Shown piece after piece: positions 22,608 to 33,959 of a stretch of DNA of 64,000 nt; position 1 is the stretch's first letter, and each line of letters opens with the position of its first letter. A program made the position numbers and the translations under genes. The notes below the pieces were generated by a model. It saw only the letters and a list, made by a program, of their open reading frames with translations. It did no database searches and was not told the DNA's origin. The stretch is from Isoetes taiwanensis (Eukaryota; Streptophyta; Lycopodiopsida; Isoetales; Isoetaceae): positions 8,900,458-8,964,457 of the forward strand of contig JAJEKV010000015.1 of assembly GCA_021234155.1 (NCBI GenBank), read 5' to 3'.

Positions 22608-22789
22608 AGACATCGTCAAAATGCTTATCATTACCAATACCAATTGGATCTAGTGATGTTACTCCATCCTTTTAAATTTAATACCATCACCCACCACCTA
22701 TATCTACACCACTATGAGATTGACAACGCTCCATAAAATAATGTTCTTTTCCACTTCATGTTATAATGAATTCTAAGTATTAATATAAA

Positions 22790-22821
22790 CTAGTAACGAG
22801 TGCCCGGTGTTGCTGGGCATA
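22790..22821 (-). mobile_element. Helitron-like 3' terminus, second copy
   Basis: On the minus strand a TGCCC/GGGCA hairpin (22,801-22,805 with 22,815-22,819) is followed by CTAG (22,793 down to 22,790) and a T. It matches the terminus at 1893-1925 at most positions. The element body would extend to the right; its 5' TC end was not located. Confidence 0.55.
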
Positions 22822-24593
22822 AATACGGTTTTATTGTAGGAATTGGACTTACTTCATTGCCATTTATAAATCATCTTGCCTCAGGTTGGATTTGAATGCT
22901 TAGTTGATTTTTGTTGTAGGTGTCCTATGGGTTCATTTTCACAATGTGTAGGGGTGGATAATAAAGCGATATTGTCTAGCCTTATAAATGAGGTAGATAG
23001 ATACATGGCAGCCATAGGGGTATATGACGGTCTCTTAGATGTCCCAAGAGGAACTTGAGAAGAAGTGCATTAACTTTGGGGTATTGAAGGCCTTGACAAT
23101 ATACTCAAATCATTAAATTTGAATGCTCATGTCTTGTTACATGTACATGCACCATCATGGTTGTCTCATGTCTTAGTGCAATATATATGTACCATGATGG
23201 TTGTGTCCAGCTTTATATTCAATGTGGTTGTTCACTTTAAGTCCACGAATGGAAGTTTATGGAATGTAGAAGTCAAATCCAAGCCTAAAATGATCCGTAT
23301 CAAGTTTATTGGCCATTCATGATCAAAATTCTTGTATAGCAATACGCAAAATTATGCAAGAACATTTCTCTTTACTGGTTGAAACTTTATCTGTCCAAAA
23401 CCTGCGGAGCTGAAATCACTATTAGGATGCGACAAAAACTGAACCTAAGTGTTTATGTGACGGGAAAACAAACGAGTCAAAGTCAATTTTCCCTTGGCAA
23501 ACAATCAATGCCCAAGGAAAGAAACATCCGTTTGCGTATTCCGCTTCTAATTTGTAGAAACTGCAGCATTTAATTTGTAAATTATGGGTTGCAGTCAATT
23601 CCACTCGATACTTGCAAACACGCCCAACAATTTAACAAGTTTAATTGGATCAATTAAACTAAATATATATTTGAGATTATGTATTGAGGCTTGGCATAGG
23701 CGCCATTTGATTTCAGTAGCTCTATATGGCTACCTTGTTCAACAATCTTCTCAACTATTTCTCTGAAGCTAAAGCCCTTCTTGATAGCTATTCAATGACC
23801 ATCTTGGAATAGGAGTTGAGGACTTCCGTTGCAAATTCCACGCTTAATTCTCTTGTTAAAATGCTAATTATGATGTCTCTCAACTAGTTAGAAAATTGTC
23901 TAGCAGTCAGAACCTCACCATTGTTCATTAGAACTTCTCCGTCCACAAGCTGAGAACAATGCAATGCCGTGGGAAATGTCATGCTAGAAGCTTATTTCCT
24001 AGTCCATAATGGCCCTCCATTTGGAAAGTTCAAAATTGCTAGCGTTGGTAATTCTCTTAGTCTCCACATGGCCATTTGAGACATTTCTAGACGGCTTAAG
24101 AAACTTATGTCTGGAAGTTAACAAATATGTTGCTTCCAGTAAATCGCTGATCGCTGGAGCAGGTAATACTACACCCTAAATGTTCTTCATTTCCGATTCA
24201 TTCTTTCTTCATTCAACCTTACTTACATTCATTCTTTCTTCAAGATTTCTAAAGCCAGGTTGGAGCTTCAGTTCGTCTTAAGGTTCGGAGGAATAAGATC
24301 AGAGCTGTGCCTTGGAGCCTTGGAGCTGCTGGGCGCAAATAGATCCTTCCATTTTATTTGTTGTCATGCCTTAAACTTTATTTTCTTCTTATCAAAACAT
24401 GCAAATCCATCTGCAGGGGCATAAGTCGGCTGAAAATTGGAGCTCTGCATTTGGGCACGCTAAAAATTGGCGGGAACAGATTGAGTTTTTGATTTCCTAC
24501 ATCCAGGGGTTGAGTTCTTATGGAGTTTCTAAGTTTCCTAAACCTTTTAACAGCAGTATCTAAACGGGTTTAACCCATAGTTTCTTTTTTGCA
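22822..24593. other. Anonymous spacer, possibly Helitron body
   Basis: No Rep/helicase motif or other gene seen. Short open frames (for example 22,876-23,058 and 23,379-23,573 on plus) have no recognisable domain. If the Helitron end at 22,790 is real, this region is a candidate non-autonomous body. Confidence 0.4.
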
Positions 24594-25674
24594 TGTAAAT
24601 CATAGTTACCTGGAACGGGACGGGAACGGGAACGTGGACCTAAAATTTGGAACGGGAACGGGAACAAATCGGAACGGGAACGACCAACATTCGAATTTTG
24701 AAAATCTAAAAATAGCTTTGGCATTTCTTTGCGTAATGATCATTGTGGAACACTTAGAATTTAAAAATGATTCATAGAGACCGCTTTGTAGATAGAAACA
24801 TATTAAACCACTCCGTCGATGCTTAGTTTTTTATATTACATTATATTCAAGACTTAAAACATAGTATTACATCTATAATTCTAACCCAATAGAAATGTAA
24901 AATAAACAAGATAGGGAAGTTAAGCTTAGGCAATGAGGCCTTTGACAAACTAACAAAAAAAATGCATGTTGCAATATTTCCCTTCCCTTAGAGATAATGT
25001 TTCTCAAAATCAACAGTGCCATTTAATCTATTACAATGCAACACTACAAATCTCCATCAAAAAATAAATTCTAAAGTTCTGTAGCAAGTTTTCTCAACTC
25101 TAATTAACGCCCCTTAATGCTCTTAAACTTACTCCTCCTTTGTCGCCTAGAGTCTTCCACAAGTCGTTCTTCAAGAACACATGGCTTCCTCCAATGTACG
25201 TCCATATGACTGAGCTGGAAAAACAAATTGAAAATCCCATCATCAAAATGCAAAAATGGATAGATTATAAATGAGATCGCAAATCGAGTTATACAACAGA
25301 GGAGGAATGTAAATTAAACAACAAGCAAGAGAGAGACGGTCACGAAACATTTGTGTAGTCTGCTGCAGAGCACTTTATGTGTGTTTTTAGGAAAAACACT
25401 GAGCAAAAGGCCATTGCCAGTTGCACCATTCCTTCCTACCAAAAAAAGATGCAAAGAAGGGAAAAAAAATGAACTATAAACCATTGATTTTTTTACTTTT
25501 TTTTTGGAACTTACCAGGAACGCCGTTCCCATCGCCATTCCCAAAGATGGAGATGGAAGCGGATTGAAAAAGCGTTCCCGTGAACAAACATGCAGAACTG
25601 AACGCGTGGCGTGAACACCGCGCTCGAACGAAAGCAGCGAATTCGAGCGGCGTTCCTGTGAACTATGATGTAAA
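24594..25674. mobile_element. 1.07-kb non-autonomous DNA transposon
   Basis: TGTAAA at 24,594-24,599 and 25,669-25,674 flanks a body starting TCATAGTT (24,600) and ending AACTATGA (25,668), an exact 8-bp terminal inverted repeat. Subterminal regions carry repeated GGAACGGGA-type motifs on the left and CGTTCC/GAACG motifs on the right. No transposase is encoded. Short inverted ends, subterminal repeats and a 6- to 8-bp duplication suggest a hAT-like element; this classification is inference. Confidence 0.68.
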
Positions 25675-25695
25675 TGTCCTCTTTGTACTTCATTA

Positions 25696-26095
25696 TATTC
25701 GGTCTTTTTTTTTGTTGAAGGACGCGGACTTTATTCAATCAAAGAGTCAAATACAAGTATAAATCTGAGAGACATGAATAAAATCTCGGTGGATAGCGGA
25801 GACCCACCGAAAGTGAAGCAACCTTTGCCCTAAGCATAAGAGTGCACATCCAAAAACTCCTCAAAATCAATCGCCTCTTGCGGGGCAAGTGAAGAACAAT
25901 GATACGACTTTACAATGTAACCTTGAGCTTCTTGGAGAACACGATTATCCGCCACATCCGCACCTTTGAAGATTACCAATCTTCGTCTTTTTCCAGATAG
26001 TCCAAAGCAACCATCCCTCGCTAGATGAAAAGCTGGCCTTGTAACTCTGTCCAAGTACTTGGGTAAATTGCCAAAAGCGGTTGTATTCGGTCTTT
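25696..26095 (-). mobile_element. 5'-truncated LINE insertion with 12-bp target duplication
   Basis: TATTCGGTCTTT occurs at 25,696-25,707 and 26,084-26,095. The left copy abuts a T run (poly(A) on the minus strand), preceded on the minus strand by an AATAAA signal. The enclosed minus-strand frame (stop at 25,830) reads KRRRLVIFKGADVADNRVLQ, comparable with the basic KRRRRKVFYDKAYFF region in the LINE near 40.2 kb. About 375 bp of the element 3' end is left, a typical dead-on-arrival copy. Confidence 0.8.
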
Positions 26096-28550
26096 GCTTC
26101 TGCTCATAGCTCTTCAATTCAATTCTTGGCTTAGATTCGGTGAATTTTATAGCTCCCTATTCTCCACTAATGCGGAATCGATTTTAGTTTCTCTGTGTAA
26201 TGCTATTCTTCTAGCTCCATAGTTATTTGTTTTGGAAAACCATCATTATCAAGCAATGAACCAGCACAACCAATAACTTATAGCCATGGACATATAAAAG
26301 AAGAGCTCTGCCCTATTTTTTGTCAGCTTTCTGTTTGCCATAACTGCATCCTCTAAAAACTCATGATATGATTATGTAGCACATAAGGCAACCTTTAGAG
26401 AAGCCGTAGCTGCAAAATGCATTCTATGGACAGATTTTTAGCCATATCTGCAACTTTTGTGGACGCAACAGGCTTGATTTGGCACTTGAGCTATGAGAAT
26501 TAGTTCACCAGTTAATATTTTTTATTATTTACAGAGCCCATGTATCCCACATTCCAAGTATTCAGTATAGGTAATCAATGACCAAAATTTCTTAGCCTCA
26601 CTTCCATTGCACACACATCGTAGGGTTCTTTGCAATAGTTGTATGTCTTCATCATGGTTTTCTTAGTTCCATTTACCAATAAAGTATATTGATTTGATGT
26701 TCTAGGACTTATTAATGTTTGCACTTTGTGGCACAATACAGGGAAGGATATGTCTGCCATTTGATGCATTGGGCTTGATCTCTATTGTGGCTGGCACTTG
26801 CAAGCAAGTCTAAAGGAAGCACCAACAAGCAGATAAGTTTTAAATCTAATGTCCTTCATTCAGATAAAAAGATGTTCCCTACAGAAGTCTATACAAAGAT
26901 GCGGCGTGAATGTTTGTAATCAGTGTCTTCTGCATATGCACTAAATTAAACAGAATATAAGGTGGTCTCTATGTAGAGGATTCTCCAAGTATAGTTTAAC
27001 TGCAGGTGGGATGAAGAATAACAACACAGTTTAGATGCTTTTCATGTGACTTTTTGTTTCACATGGAAATTGTTATTTTGAATGTAACTTTCAACTAGCT
27101 ATCTGTTTGGTTTTACCTGGAATCTCATTTACGCTTCTTTTACACTTCAATATTTTGTGGAGTTTGCACAATTTGGCTTATTTTCCCTTTATGAATTGTA
27201 CATGTAAATGTCATGTTTGATCATAAATTTGAATATGAAATTGTGCAGAATAGAAAACAAATGAAGATTGTACAACAAAGTGGAATGAGCACAAATAGAC
27301 ATATAAGCATTATCAAAAAGCATTAAGGCACAATTGAATTTCTGCTAATTTTCTTTTTTGCAACAACACAGGTTTTTATGTACCATATCATCATCATCAT
27401 CACGTGATGAACAAATAATTATATAGACGTAGTATAAAATGTATGACTACTGTTGAAATAGATTTTTTTCAAATAACAGACAGTTCTTCAAATGCCTTAG
27501 TCTCTCAAGCAAAACATTGGACTTCATTAGTCAAAATAGTGGAATTGCTTAATATTCTCTTGGCCATCATTTGTTGGTGTATTTGAAAAGATGAATGGAA
27601 TGTTTGGATCGGTGGCCTTTTGAAGCTGGAAACAATTTGTGTATTAACAACTTTTAATGGCTTGTGCTCCAACTTTGTTTTACGTTCTGGATTGTTGGAA
27701 ATAATTTGTTATACTAAACCTTTTGCCCCACATAATAGTTTGTGCACCAACATCACTTCTATCCTAGCGATTACATTTGTAGTGTAGATGTGCCAAATTT
27801 CAAGGAATGTGGAATGCTATATCTGCAAAGGATAAGATTGAACTTTGCATGGAAAAGAAAAACGTTGAATGTAATAAATAGCTGAAACTCAACATATGTG
27901 GTGAGCAATTTACAAAAATGTTTAATCCCATTGGATGCAACTCAACATGTGTTGATTAAAAACTCAACTAAAGTTGATTAACATAATCTCAATTAATGGT
28001 TGATCAACACAAACTTTACGTAGACATATGATTTGGATTGCATCATTGATGGTTTCTATACCGACTGAAGGCCGATATAAAGATTGTTGTGATGTGGGTT
28101 CTTAAAGGTTGATCAAGGAAAAGGTTAGATGCCAAGGAAAAATACAAGTCAGGGGACATTGGCGAACAGCCGCACACGTTACTAGTAATATGTCTAAGGG
28201 TGAGATTCCACTACGGCAGTTCTTGGTGTGGCAGTTTACGTCCACAAATGCGGAAGAGCCATCTTGCAAAATGCTGAATGAGCTCAGATTCCATTAGTGG
28301 CAATTAAGAGCGGCAATTTAGGTTTGGCATTAGGCTCAGTTTAGTGTATAATTGCCAAAAATGCTGCTCTAATTATCGGGAGATGAGGGCTGGGAGTCGG
28401 AAGTTCCAACGTAATGGCAAAGTTTTAAGTTAATTACCTTCCGCTGTGTGGAATCTCACCCTAAATTGAAATATAACCAATGAAACACAATGTAATCTGG
28501 ACACTTGTAGTAGGCTAAACAATTTGAAGCTCACCAGCAAAGCGAGTGAA
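26096..28550. other. AT-rich spacer without recognised genes
   Basis: No coding region or repeat was recognised on either strand. A (CAT)n-like stretch lies near 27,388-27,400. Its right end serves as the distal upstream region of the SMP gene. Confidence 0.5.
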
Positions 28551-28557
28551 TAACGAG

Positions 28558-28578
28558 ACACGTTCAACGTGCATGCAT
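28558..28578 (+). promoter_or_regulatory. ABRE-like and RY motifs upstream of the SMP gene
   Basis: Within 75 bp of the ATG lie ACACGTT and AACGTG (ACGT cores, bZIP/ABI5 type) directly followed by GCATGCAT, which contains the RY core CATGCA bound by ABI3/FUS3-type B3 factors. In seed plants, ABRE plus RY is the standard combination in maturation genes. Function here is inferred from motif match only. Confidence 0.5.
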
Positions 28579-28630
28579 ATTCGCCCTATACTATGTTTGA
28601 AGGAAGGCAGAGTTAGGGTTTATCCGAGCT

Positions 28631-29898
28631 ATGGAGGCACGGCAAGCGCGCGGCCAGCAGGTGCATTACGAGACTGAGGCGCCGGAATTGCTCCCTCATC
28701 ATAATCCTACCTATGGAATTCATTCTCCAGGCATTCCTCCAGTAGGCGAAACACATCACTATGCTAGCTCCGGCGATCGAGCTGTAGAGCCGGATTCCCG
28801 CAACGCAGTTACAATTGGGGAGGTTTAACAGAATTTCCTTAGTTTATCTTTGAACAATCTCCTTAGATAACTTAAAGCCTTTTTATGTTAGCCTAATGCA
28901 GGAAATGCTTGTTCCTTTTTAATATATAAGAGTAATCCGTCTTGTTGTTTCTGTGCTTATACTCTGTAAGTTTGTATTTTGAATGTGTAACATGAATCTC
29001 GTTTTCTCACGAAAATTTATGGGCATAATCTATGAGCATATTTATGTCACGAAAATTTATGGGCATAATCTATGAGCATATTTATGTTATGAATTACATA
29101 TCCTTTCTCATGTGTTTGTTTGGTTATCTAATGTGGGAAGCATGGATTTGACATGTTAGGCATTAGAAAAGGTGGCAGAGAAGGCACCAAAAGCAGCCTT
29201 GGAAGAGCAAGATGTTAGGGCAATACAAAGTGCAGAAGCAAGGGCGACCGGAGTTGCGCAAGGCGTGGCGGCAGGCCCAGGTGCTCATGCTCAATCCCTG
29301 CTCACCAGGGGTGTTGCTGGAGCTGGTCACACAACTGGAAGCACTAATGTTACCTACCTTGATGCCCTCCATGTAAGTTTCTTATAGGGCACTACCTCCT
29401 ATTTGTTTTATATGTAAGTTTCTTATAGGGCACTACCTCCTATTTGTTTTATATGTAATCCTATTTGTTTTATATGTAAGTTTCTTATAGGGCACTACCT
29501 CCTGTTTGTCTTAAGGCCCTGTTTGTTTTAAGGCACTATCTCCTGTTTGTTTTATGTCCCATGTTAGTTTACTCTCCTATTTAGGAATCGAATTGGATTG
29601 ATACTATTTGTTTAGGTTTATCAGCCCTGTTTGTTTTATGTCCCATGTTAGTTTACTCTCGTATTTAGGAGTCAGATTGAATTGATACTATTTGTTTAGG
29701 TTTATCAAGTTTTTTTTCCCCTTCTTGCAGGAGGCCAAGTCCCGGCTTCCTCGTGATAAAGTTGTCACCGAATTGGATGCTGCTAAGGTACAAGAAGCAG
29801 AGCTCCGCAATTCCACGGGGGGCGCCTTGAAACCTCAAGGTGTTGGAACCACGTTGCAAGAGGCAGCTGATCAAAACAAAGAAAGAGGCTTCATTTGA
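28631..29898 (+). CDS. Seed maturation protein (SMP-domain LEA protein), three exons
   Basis: Exons 28,631-28,822, 29,160-29,372 and 29,731-29,898, all joined in phase 0 at GT-AG introns, give 190 residues. The splice of exons 1 and 2 creates VTIGEALE, and exon 2 continues with AIQSAEARATG; exon 3 holds LPRDKVVTELDAAKVQEAELRN and ends with a TTLQEAADQNKE segment. These match the Pfam SMP domain order (TIGEAL, AIQAAE.RATG, LP.DK.VT..DA..V..AE.RN). SMP proteins are hydrophilic late-embryogenesis-abundant proteins linked to desiccation tolerance, here plausibly in spores. The N-terminal ~55 residues are polar and disordered in character. The acceptor at 29,159 was chosen over the AG at 29,166 because only it keeps phase and restores the motif. 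No frame breaks are seen. Confidence 0.9.
28987..29085 (+). repeat. Tandem duplication in SMP intron 1
   Basis: A ~41-bp unit starting CACGAAAATTTATGGGCATA is present twice in direct succession within intron 1. Confidence 0.85.
29370..29520 (+). repeat. SMP intron 2: repeated copies of the 5' splice site
   Basis: The authentic donor at 29,373 lies in a unit ATGTAAGTTTCTTATAGGGC. This unit, including the strong donor GTAAGT, is repeated at about 29,413 and 29,475. Use of a later donor would retain 40 to 100 intronic bases. Confidence 0.85.
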
Positions 29899-30555
29899 TT
29901 GAAGTCAAAATGCAGCAGCTTGAAACGAAGTGAAGTTTCATTTGCTCCCAAATAGTTGCACCAGCGGAAGATAGATTTTTGTGTCCGTATACTTGACGGG
30001 TTACATGGTTGGAAGTGCTTCTAAAGCATCAGAATGTATTGTAAAATTTGATAATTTGTACGTGTAAATATGTTATTCCAGAATAATGTTTTCGATGAGT
30101 TGGTCGCATCCCTCAATTTCAAATGCATGCAAGGCAAGGCCATAAAGGTTACTAGTTTTGTTCTAGATAACCGGCTGGATTGAGGGGTTTCCGGCCAGTC
30201 AAGTCAACTGGCAAGAAACCCCAAAATCCGGCCAGCTACCAAATGTAACCGACGTTTGAGGAAATTCTGTTCTTACTGATTTCTGCATGTTGGGGACCTC
30301 CAGTATCCACGGCTATGACCTGGCTATGGACTACTACAAAGACGGAGTTGCCACAGAAATGTCTAAAAGCATGTCAATGCAAGCAAAACAAAGCAATGCA
30401 AAGCGAAATAGGAGATTTGGCAATAGGTCGTTGTTGCAAACCTGCAAAGAAAGGGATACGAAGCTGCTTCTTTCTATTGGACAAAAGAACAAACAGGCTT
30501 TCTATTGGACAAAAGAACAAACAGGCTACAAATGCTGGTGCAAACAAACAAATAG
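29899..30555. other. SMP 3' flank and low-copy spacer
   Basis: AATAAT near 30,083, followed by T/G-rich sequence, could serve as polyadenylation signal. A 27-bp unit containing CTATTGGACAAAAGAACAAA is tandemly duplicated near 30,474-30,527. Confidence 0.5.
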
Positions 30556-30954
30556 TAAAACAGACACTTGACATGGCTATCTTACCACCCAACCACGAGC
30601 TCTCAGCCAAAGCACAGTCGCCCCAGAGCTCTCCCCCGAGCAACTATATAGCATGCACGTCTCTTTGGTCCTTCTTTGGACTAAAGGCCCTCTTTGGACC
30701 ATAGGCCCTCCTTTGGACTAAAGGCCCTCTTTGGACTCCACGTACAATAACCTTTAGGCAACCTATGTAGCCCAAACATCTTCTTGATAAAGAACGTAGC
30801 TGTAGTATAAGCTGTCAACTTATTCAAATTGTCCAAACAACCATCCAATTGCCAATATTCTTGCGAGGACCTGTGGAAAACTCAACAATAACATTTATAG
30901 TAATTGGCATCCACTTCGCTTCCTGAATACGTAAGGATAAACGAACACCAAGAG

Positions 30955-31365
30955 AGGCTTCTTGTTCACTTTCTTTATCCATTGGCAAGTCACACAATGA
31001 CTAATAGGAATGAAGACATCTCTCCGCAATCCAGGCCAAATAAAGTATGGTTCAAGCTTTGCCAAAGTTGCCTCCACACCACGATGACCCGCAATAGGTG
31101 CATCATGGACCTCTAAGAATAAGTGACCGAAAGTTCCGAACAATGCATGGCTTTGGACCTTTATATAAGAACCCATTAACGATCTTATATCCATATGCAT
31201 TGCCACTTTGAGCCAATCCTTATAATCATAGTCAATGGCATACAATGGCTTCATTTCCTCCAAATGGTTAGATTGTGCTATAGAAAGAGAATAAACTGCA
31301 TAACGCCTACTTAAAGCATCTGCCACAACATTCTCTTTACCAGGACAATAATCCACTAAAAGCAA
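30955..31365 (-). pseudogene. gypsy integrase H2C2 zinc-binding fragment
   Basis: Begins with the RNase H/integrase linker ADALSRR, then HDAPIAGHRGVEATLAKLEP and CVTCQWIKK, giving the H..H...C..C zinc-binding pattern of LTR-element integrases. The catalytic DDE core is absent. Confidence 0.88.
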
Positions 31366-31375
31366 CCCATTTCAA

Positions 31376-31735
31376 CTACCTTTCCGATAATGTTGTCTGT
31401 GAAACAATGTGCCTAATGCTTTGGTGGTGGTCAAAATATGAACCGGTCGACCCTAAAAGATAGTGTCGCCACACTTTCAAAGCATAAAATGACGAGAAAT
31501 TCCTTATCATAAACACTATATCTACTTTCCGTGTCAGAAAACTTCCGACTTTCATAAGAAATATAGGATGACCATCCTGCATCAACACTATGCCTAAAGC
31601 CATACCACTTGCATCAACACATAACAAGTAAGGTAGACCAAACTTTAGCAAATGCGTAACGGTATGATTAACCATGGCATCCTTTAAAACTTGGAAAGCA
31701 AAACCGATGATTATGATTCCATTGGAAAGGAACAT
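31376..31735 (-). pseudogene. gypsy RNase H fragment
   Basis: Contains LLCVDASGMALGIVLMQDGHP, the Ty3/gypsy RNase H opening with its first aspartate, and VWRHYLLGS further on, followed by a degenerate DHHQSIRHI..QTTLSER. Downstream of the RT fragment in element order; a frame break separates the two. Confidence 0.85.
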
Positions 31736-31981
31736 CTTTTAAGTAGCAACAAATATAAATCGAAGCTAAACGAGCAAAATGTACAAACTTCCTATAATAA
31801 CCTTGCATAAGCCCACAAAGGAACATAATGCAAAGAATCGAAATGGCATGGCCAATCCACAATTGCTTGGACCCTGGGGATCAACTTTAAGACCCTCAAC
31901 AAAAAACAATATGGCTCAAATATTCAATTTCCAATTGGAAAAAGATACTTTGCTTAGGAATAAGAGTAATAGACTCCTTCC

Positions 31982-32290
31982 TTAACCAACGGAAAACCTC
32001 CCGCAAATGCAAGTAATGATCTTCCTTGGTCTTACTAAAAAAACCAATATATCATCAAAGAAAACAACAACATAAGCGCCATGCACATCTTCAAATATTT
32101 GCCCCATTAGCCTCGCAAAAGAAGCTGGCGCATTTGTAAGTCCAAATGGCATGACCAAAAACTCATAGTGTCCAAACGTTGTCCGAAACACAGTCTTATG
32201 CAGATCTTCAGGTGCAACTTTAAGTTGCCAACACCCGGACTTAAGATCAAGACGACTAAAAACTTTGGCACCTTGGAACTTTGGCGCCAA
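31982..32290 (-). pseudogene. gypsy reverse transcriptase fragment
   Basis: Reads FSRLDLKSGCWQLKVAPED, HKTVFRTTFGHYEF, MPFGLTNAPASFARLM and VVVFFDDILVF, the diagnostic Ty3/gypsy RT motifs with FFDD in place of YLDD. The frame opens to the left of the usual domain start and runs out after the catalytic motif. Confidence 0.9.
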
Positions 32291-33959
32291 GAACTATCTT
32301 TTTTCTCTTGACCAACAAGACAGGATCACCAAAAGGTGAAAAACTATAGCGGATCAATCCACTTGAAGGAACTCATCAAGTCGGCGCCGAATCTTTGTTT
32401 GCTGGCCATGCATTCTCCAAGAAGGAGCTTAATTAGACAATTCTTGTCTAGGAAGAAGACAAAATATCGCAAAAAGACAGTTTGACACTCATTCAATGGA
32501 ACTAGACTTAGGACGCAAAACCACCAACTACACAGAACGAATTTTCATTGTCAAACGTCTAAACTATTGGAATGGGGTTAGAATAATTTTTTTGTTTCAA
32601 CAACTTCAAAGGTCTCACTCCCGCTAGCCAAGGCGAACCCAAGGGTACTAGTAACCCAATTAGCTAAAGGATGAAACTCGTAACACCCATTCCTTGGTGA
32701 CAACCTAAGCAGCACCAATCACAATCGCACACCAGAGGGAGACTGCCTTCTATCATGTAGGGTCAAATGCCATAACCCTATGCTCATGCCACTCTTATCC
32801 CCTTTGTCCGTGAGAATAGACACATATATGTTCTATGTCTCAAAGGGAGCATCAATGGAAATATGAGGGTCTTTGGTGTGAGAGAATAGTCCAAAAATTG
32901 GTACCAACTATCATGTCCTCCTTTAAGCATGGGCTTTTGAGTTGTACATCAACCAACATGCTTGACCTTAATATAGACGTGCTATTATTGTCTTTGTAGG
33001 CACTAAGGGCCCCTTTGGTACATAAAGCACCACAATCAATACATGTCTATTATTGTCTTTGTACAATAAAGGCCCCCCCTTTGTTGACGTCCTTTATGTA
33101 CCTTTATTCTATCTTTTAACTTTTATCTTCATGTCATTTCTTTTAACTTTGATATGGCAAGTCCTAATCTTTAGCTTTGAACACACGTAAAACATCTTTG
33201 GCCTAGACTATTCCTTAGGAATTAGTCTACCCCTTTGCTAGTAAAAGGAATACTTTGCCACCAAAAGGAATATGTGCCCTTAAGTTTTTTTTTTAAACCC
33301 AATAAAGGCTCCCCTTTGTGGACAATCCTTTTTTTTTGCCTTTATTCATAACATGTACTTTTTCCTTTATGTCATGAGGTAACTTCCATGGCATATACTT
33401 GTTCTAGAGTGTGTCTTCTAAATAAGAGATGACATAGACTTGGCCTTGGCCTTGGCCGTTCCTTATCTATATCATTAACATCCACCCATCCCTTAACATT
33501 ATTGCCTTCTTAAGAATATCTCCACAAATTTTAAGTACTTTAAGACAAAAACCTCATTATCTTACATGCATAGCTCTATGCTTGCCAAGACCAGAACTCA
33601 GCTACAAAGCATAGCCTAGCCATACTAGAATTCATACTCGTTGTGCCAAACACAAGTCGGGATCCACAAAATCCACAACAAAACAACCATGAGTATGCCT
33701 TGCTTAGAGTTACTTGTCTAAGCACCAATCCCGTCTCTAATGGAACACCCTCGAAACCTAACGCTCTGATACCACTAAAACAGACACTTGACATGGCATG
33801 TTATCTCACCACCCAACCACGAGCTCTCAGCCAAAGCACAGCCGCCCCAGAGCTCTCCCCCGAGCAACTATTTGGTCCTTCTTTGGACTAAAGGCCCTCT
33901 TTGGACCATAGGCCCTCCTTTGGACTAAAGGCCCTCTTTGGACTCCACGCCCTTGGCAT

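Larger units (their letters stand above)
30556..33959 (-). mobile_element. Deleted Ty3/gypsy retrotransposon
   Basis: Terminal direct repeats of about 185 bp (30,556-30,742 and 33,776-33,959) enclose, on the minus strand, a primer-binding site TGGTATCAGAGC (33,774 down to 33,763), complementary to initiator tRNA-Met, and pieces of pol in canonical order: reverse transcriptase, RNase H, integrase zinc-binding domain. Gag, protease and the integrase catalytic core are missing, and the internal region is only ~3.0 kb. The LTR carries a repeated TTTGGACTAAAGGCCCTC-type motif. No target duplication was found. The element cannot be autonomous. Confidence 0.82.

Noticed and set aside
27388-27412. 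CRISPR-like or regulatory repeat at the CATCAT run
   Set aside because: A simple trinucleotide microsatellite; CRISPR arrays are not expected in a plant nuclear genome.
30287-30571. 94-codon plus-strand open frame next to the gypsy LTR
   Set aside because: Made largely of a tandem duplication and the LTR edge; repetitive peptide with no domain.
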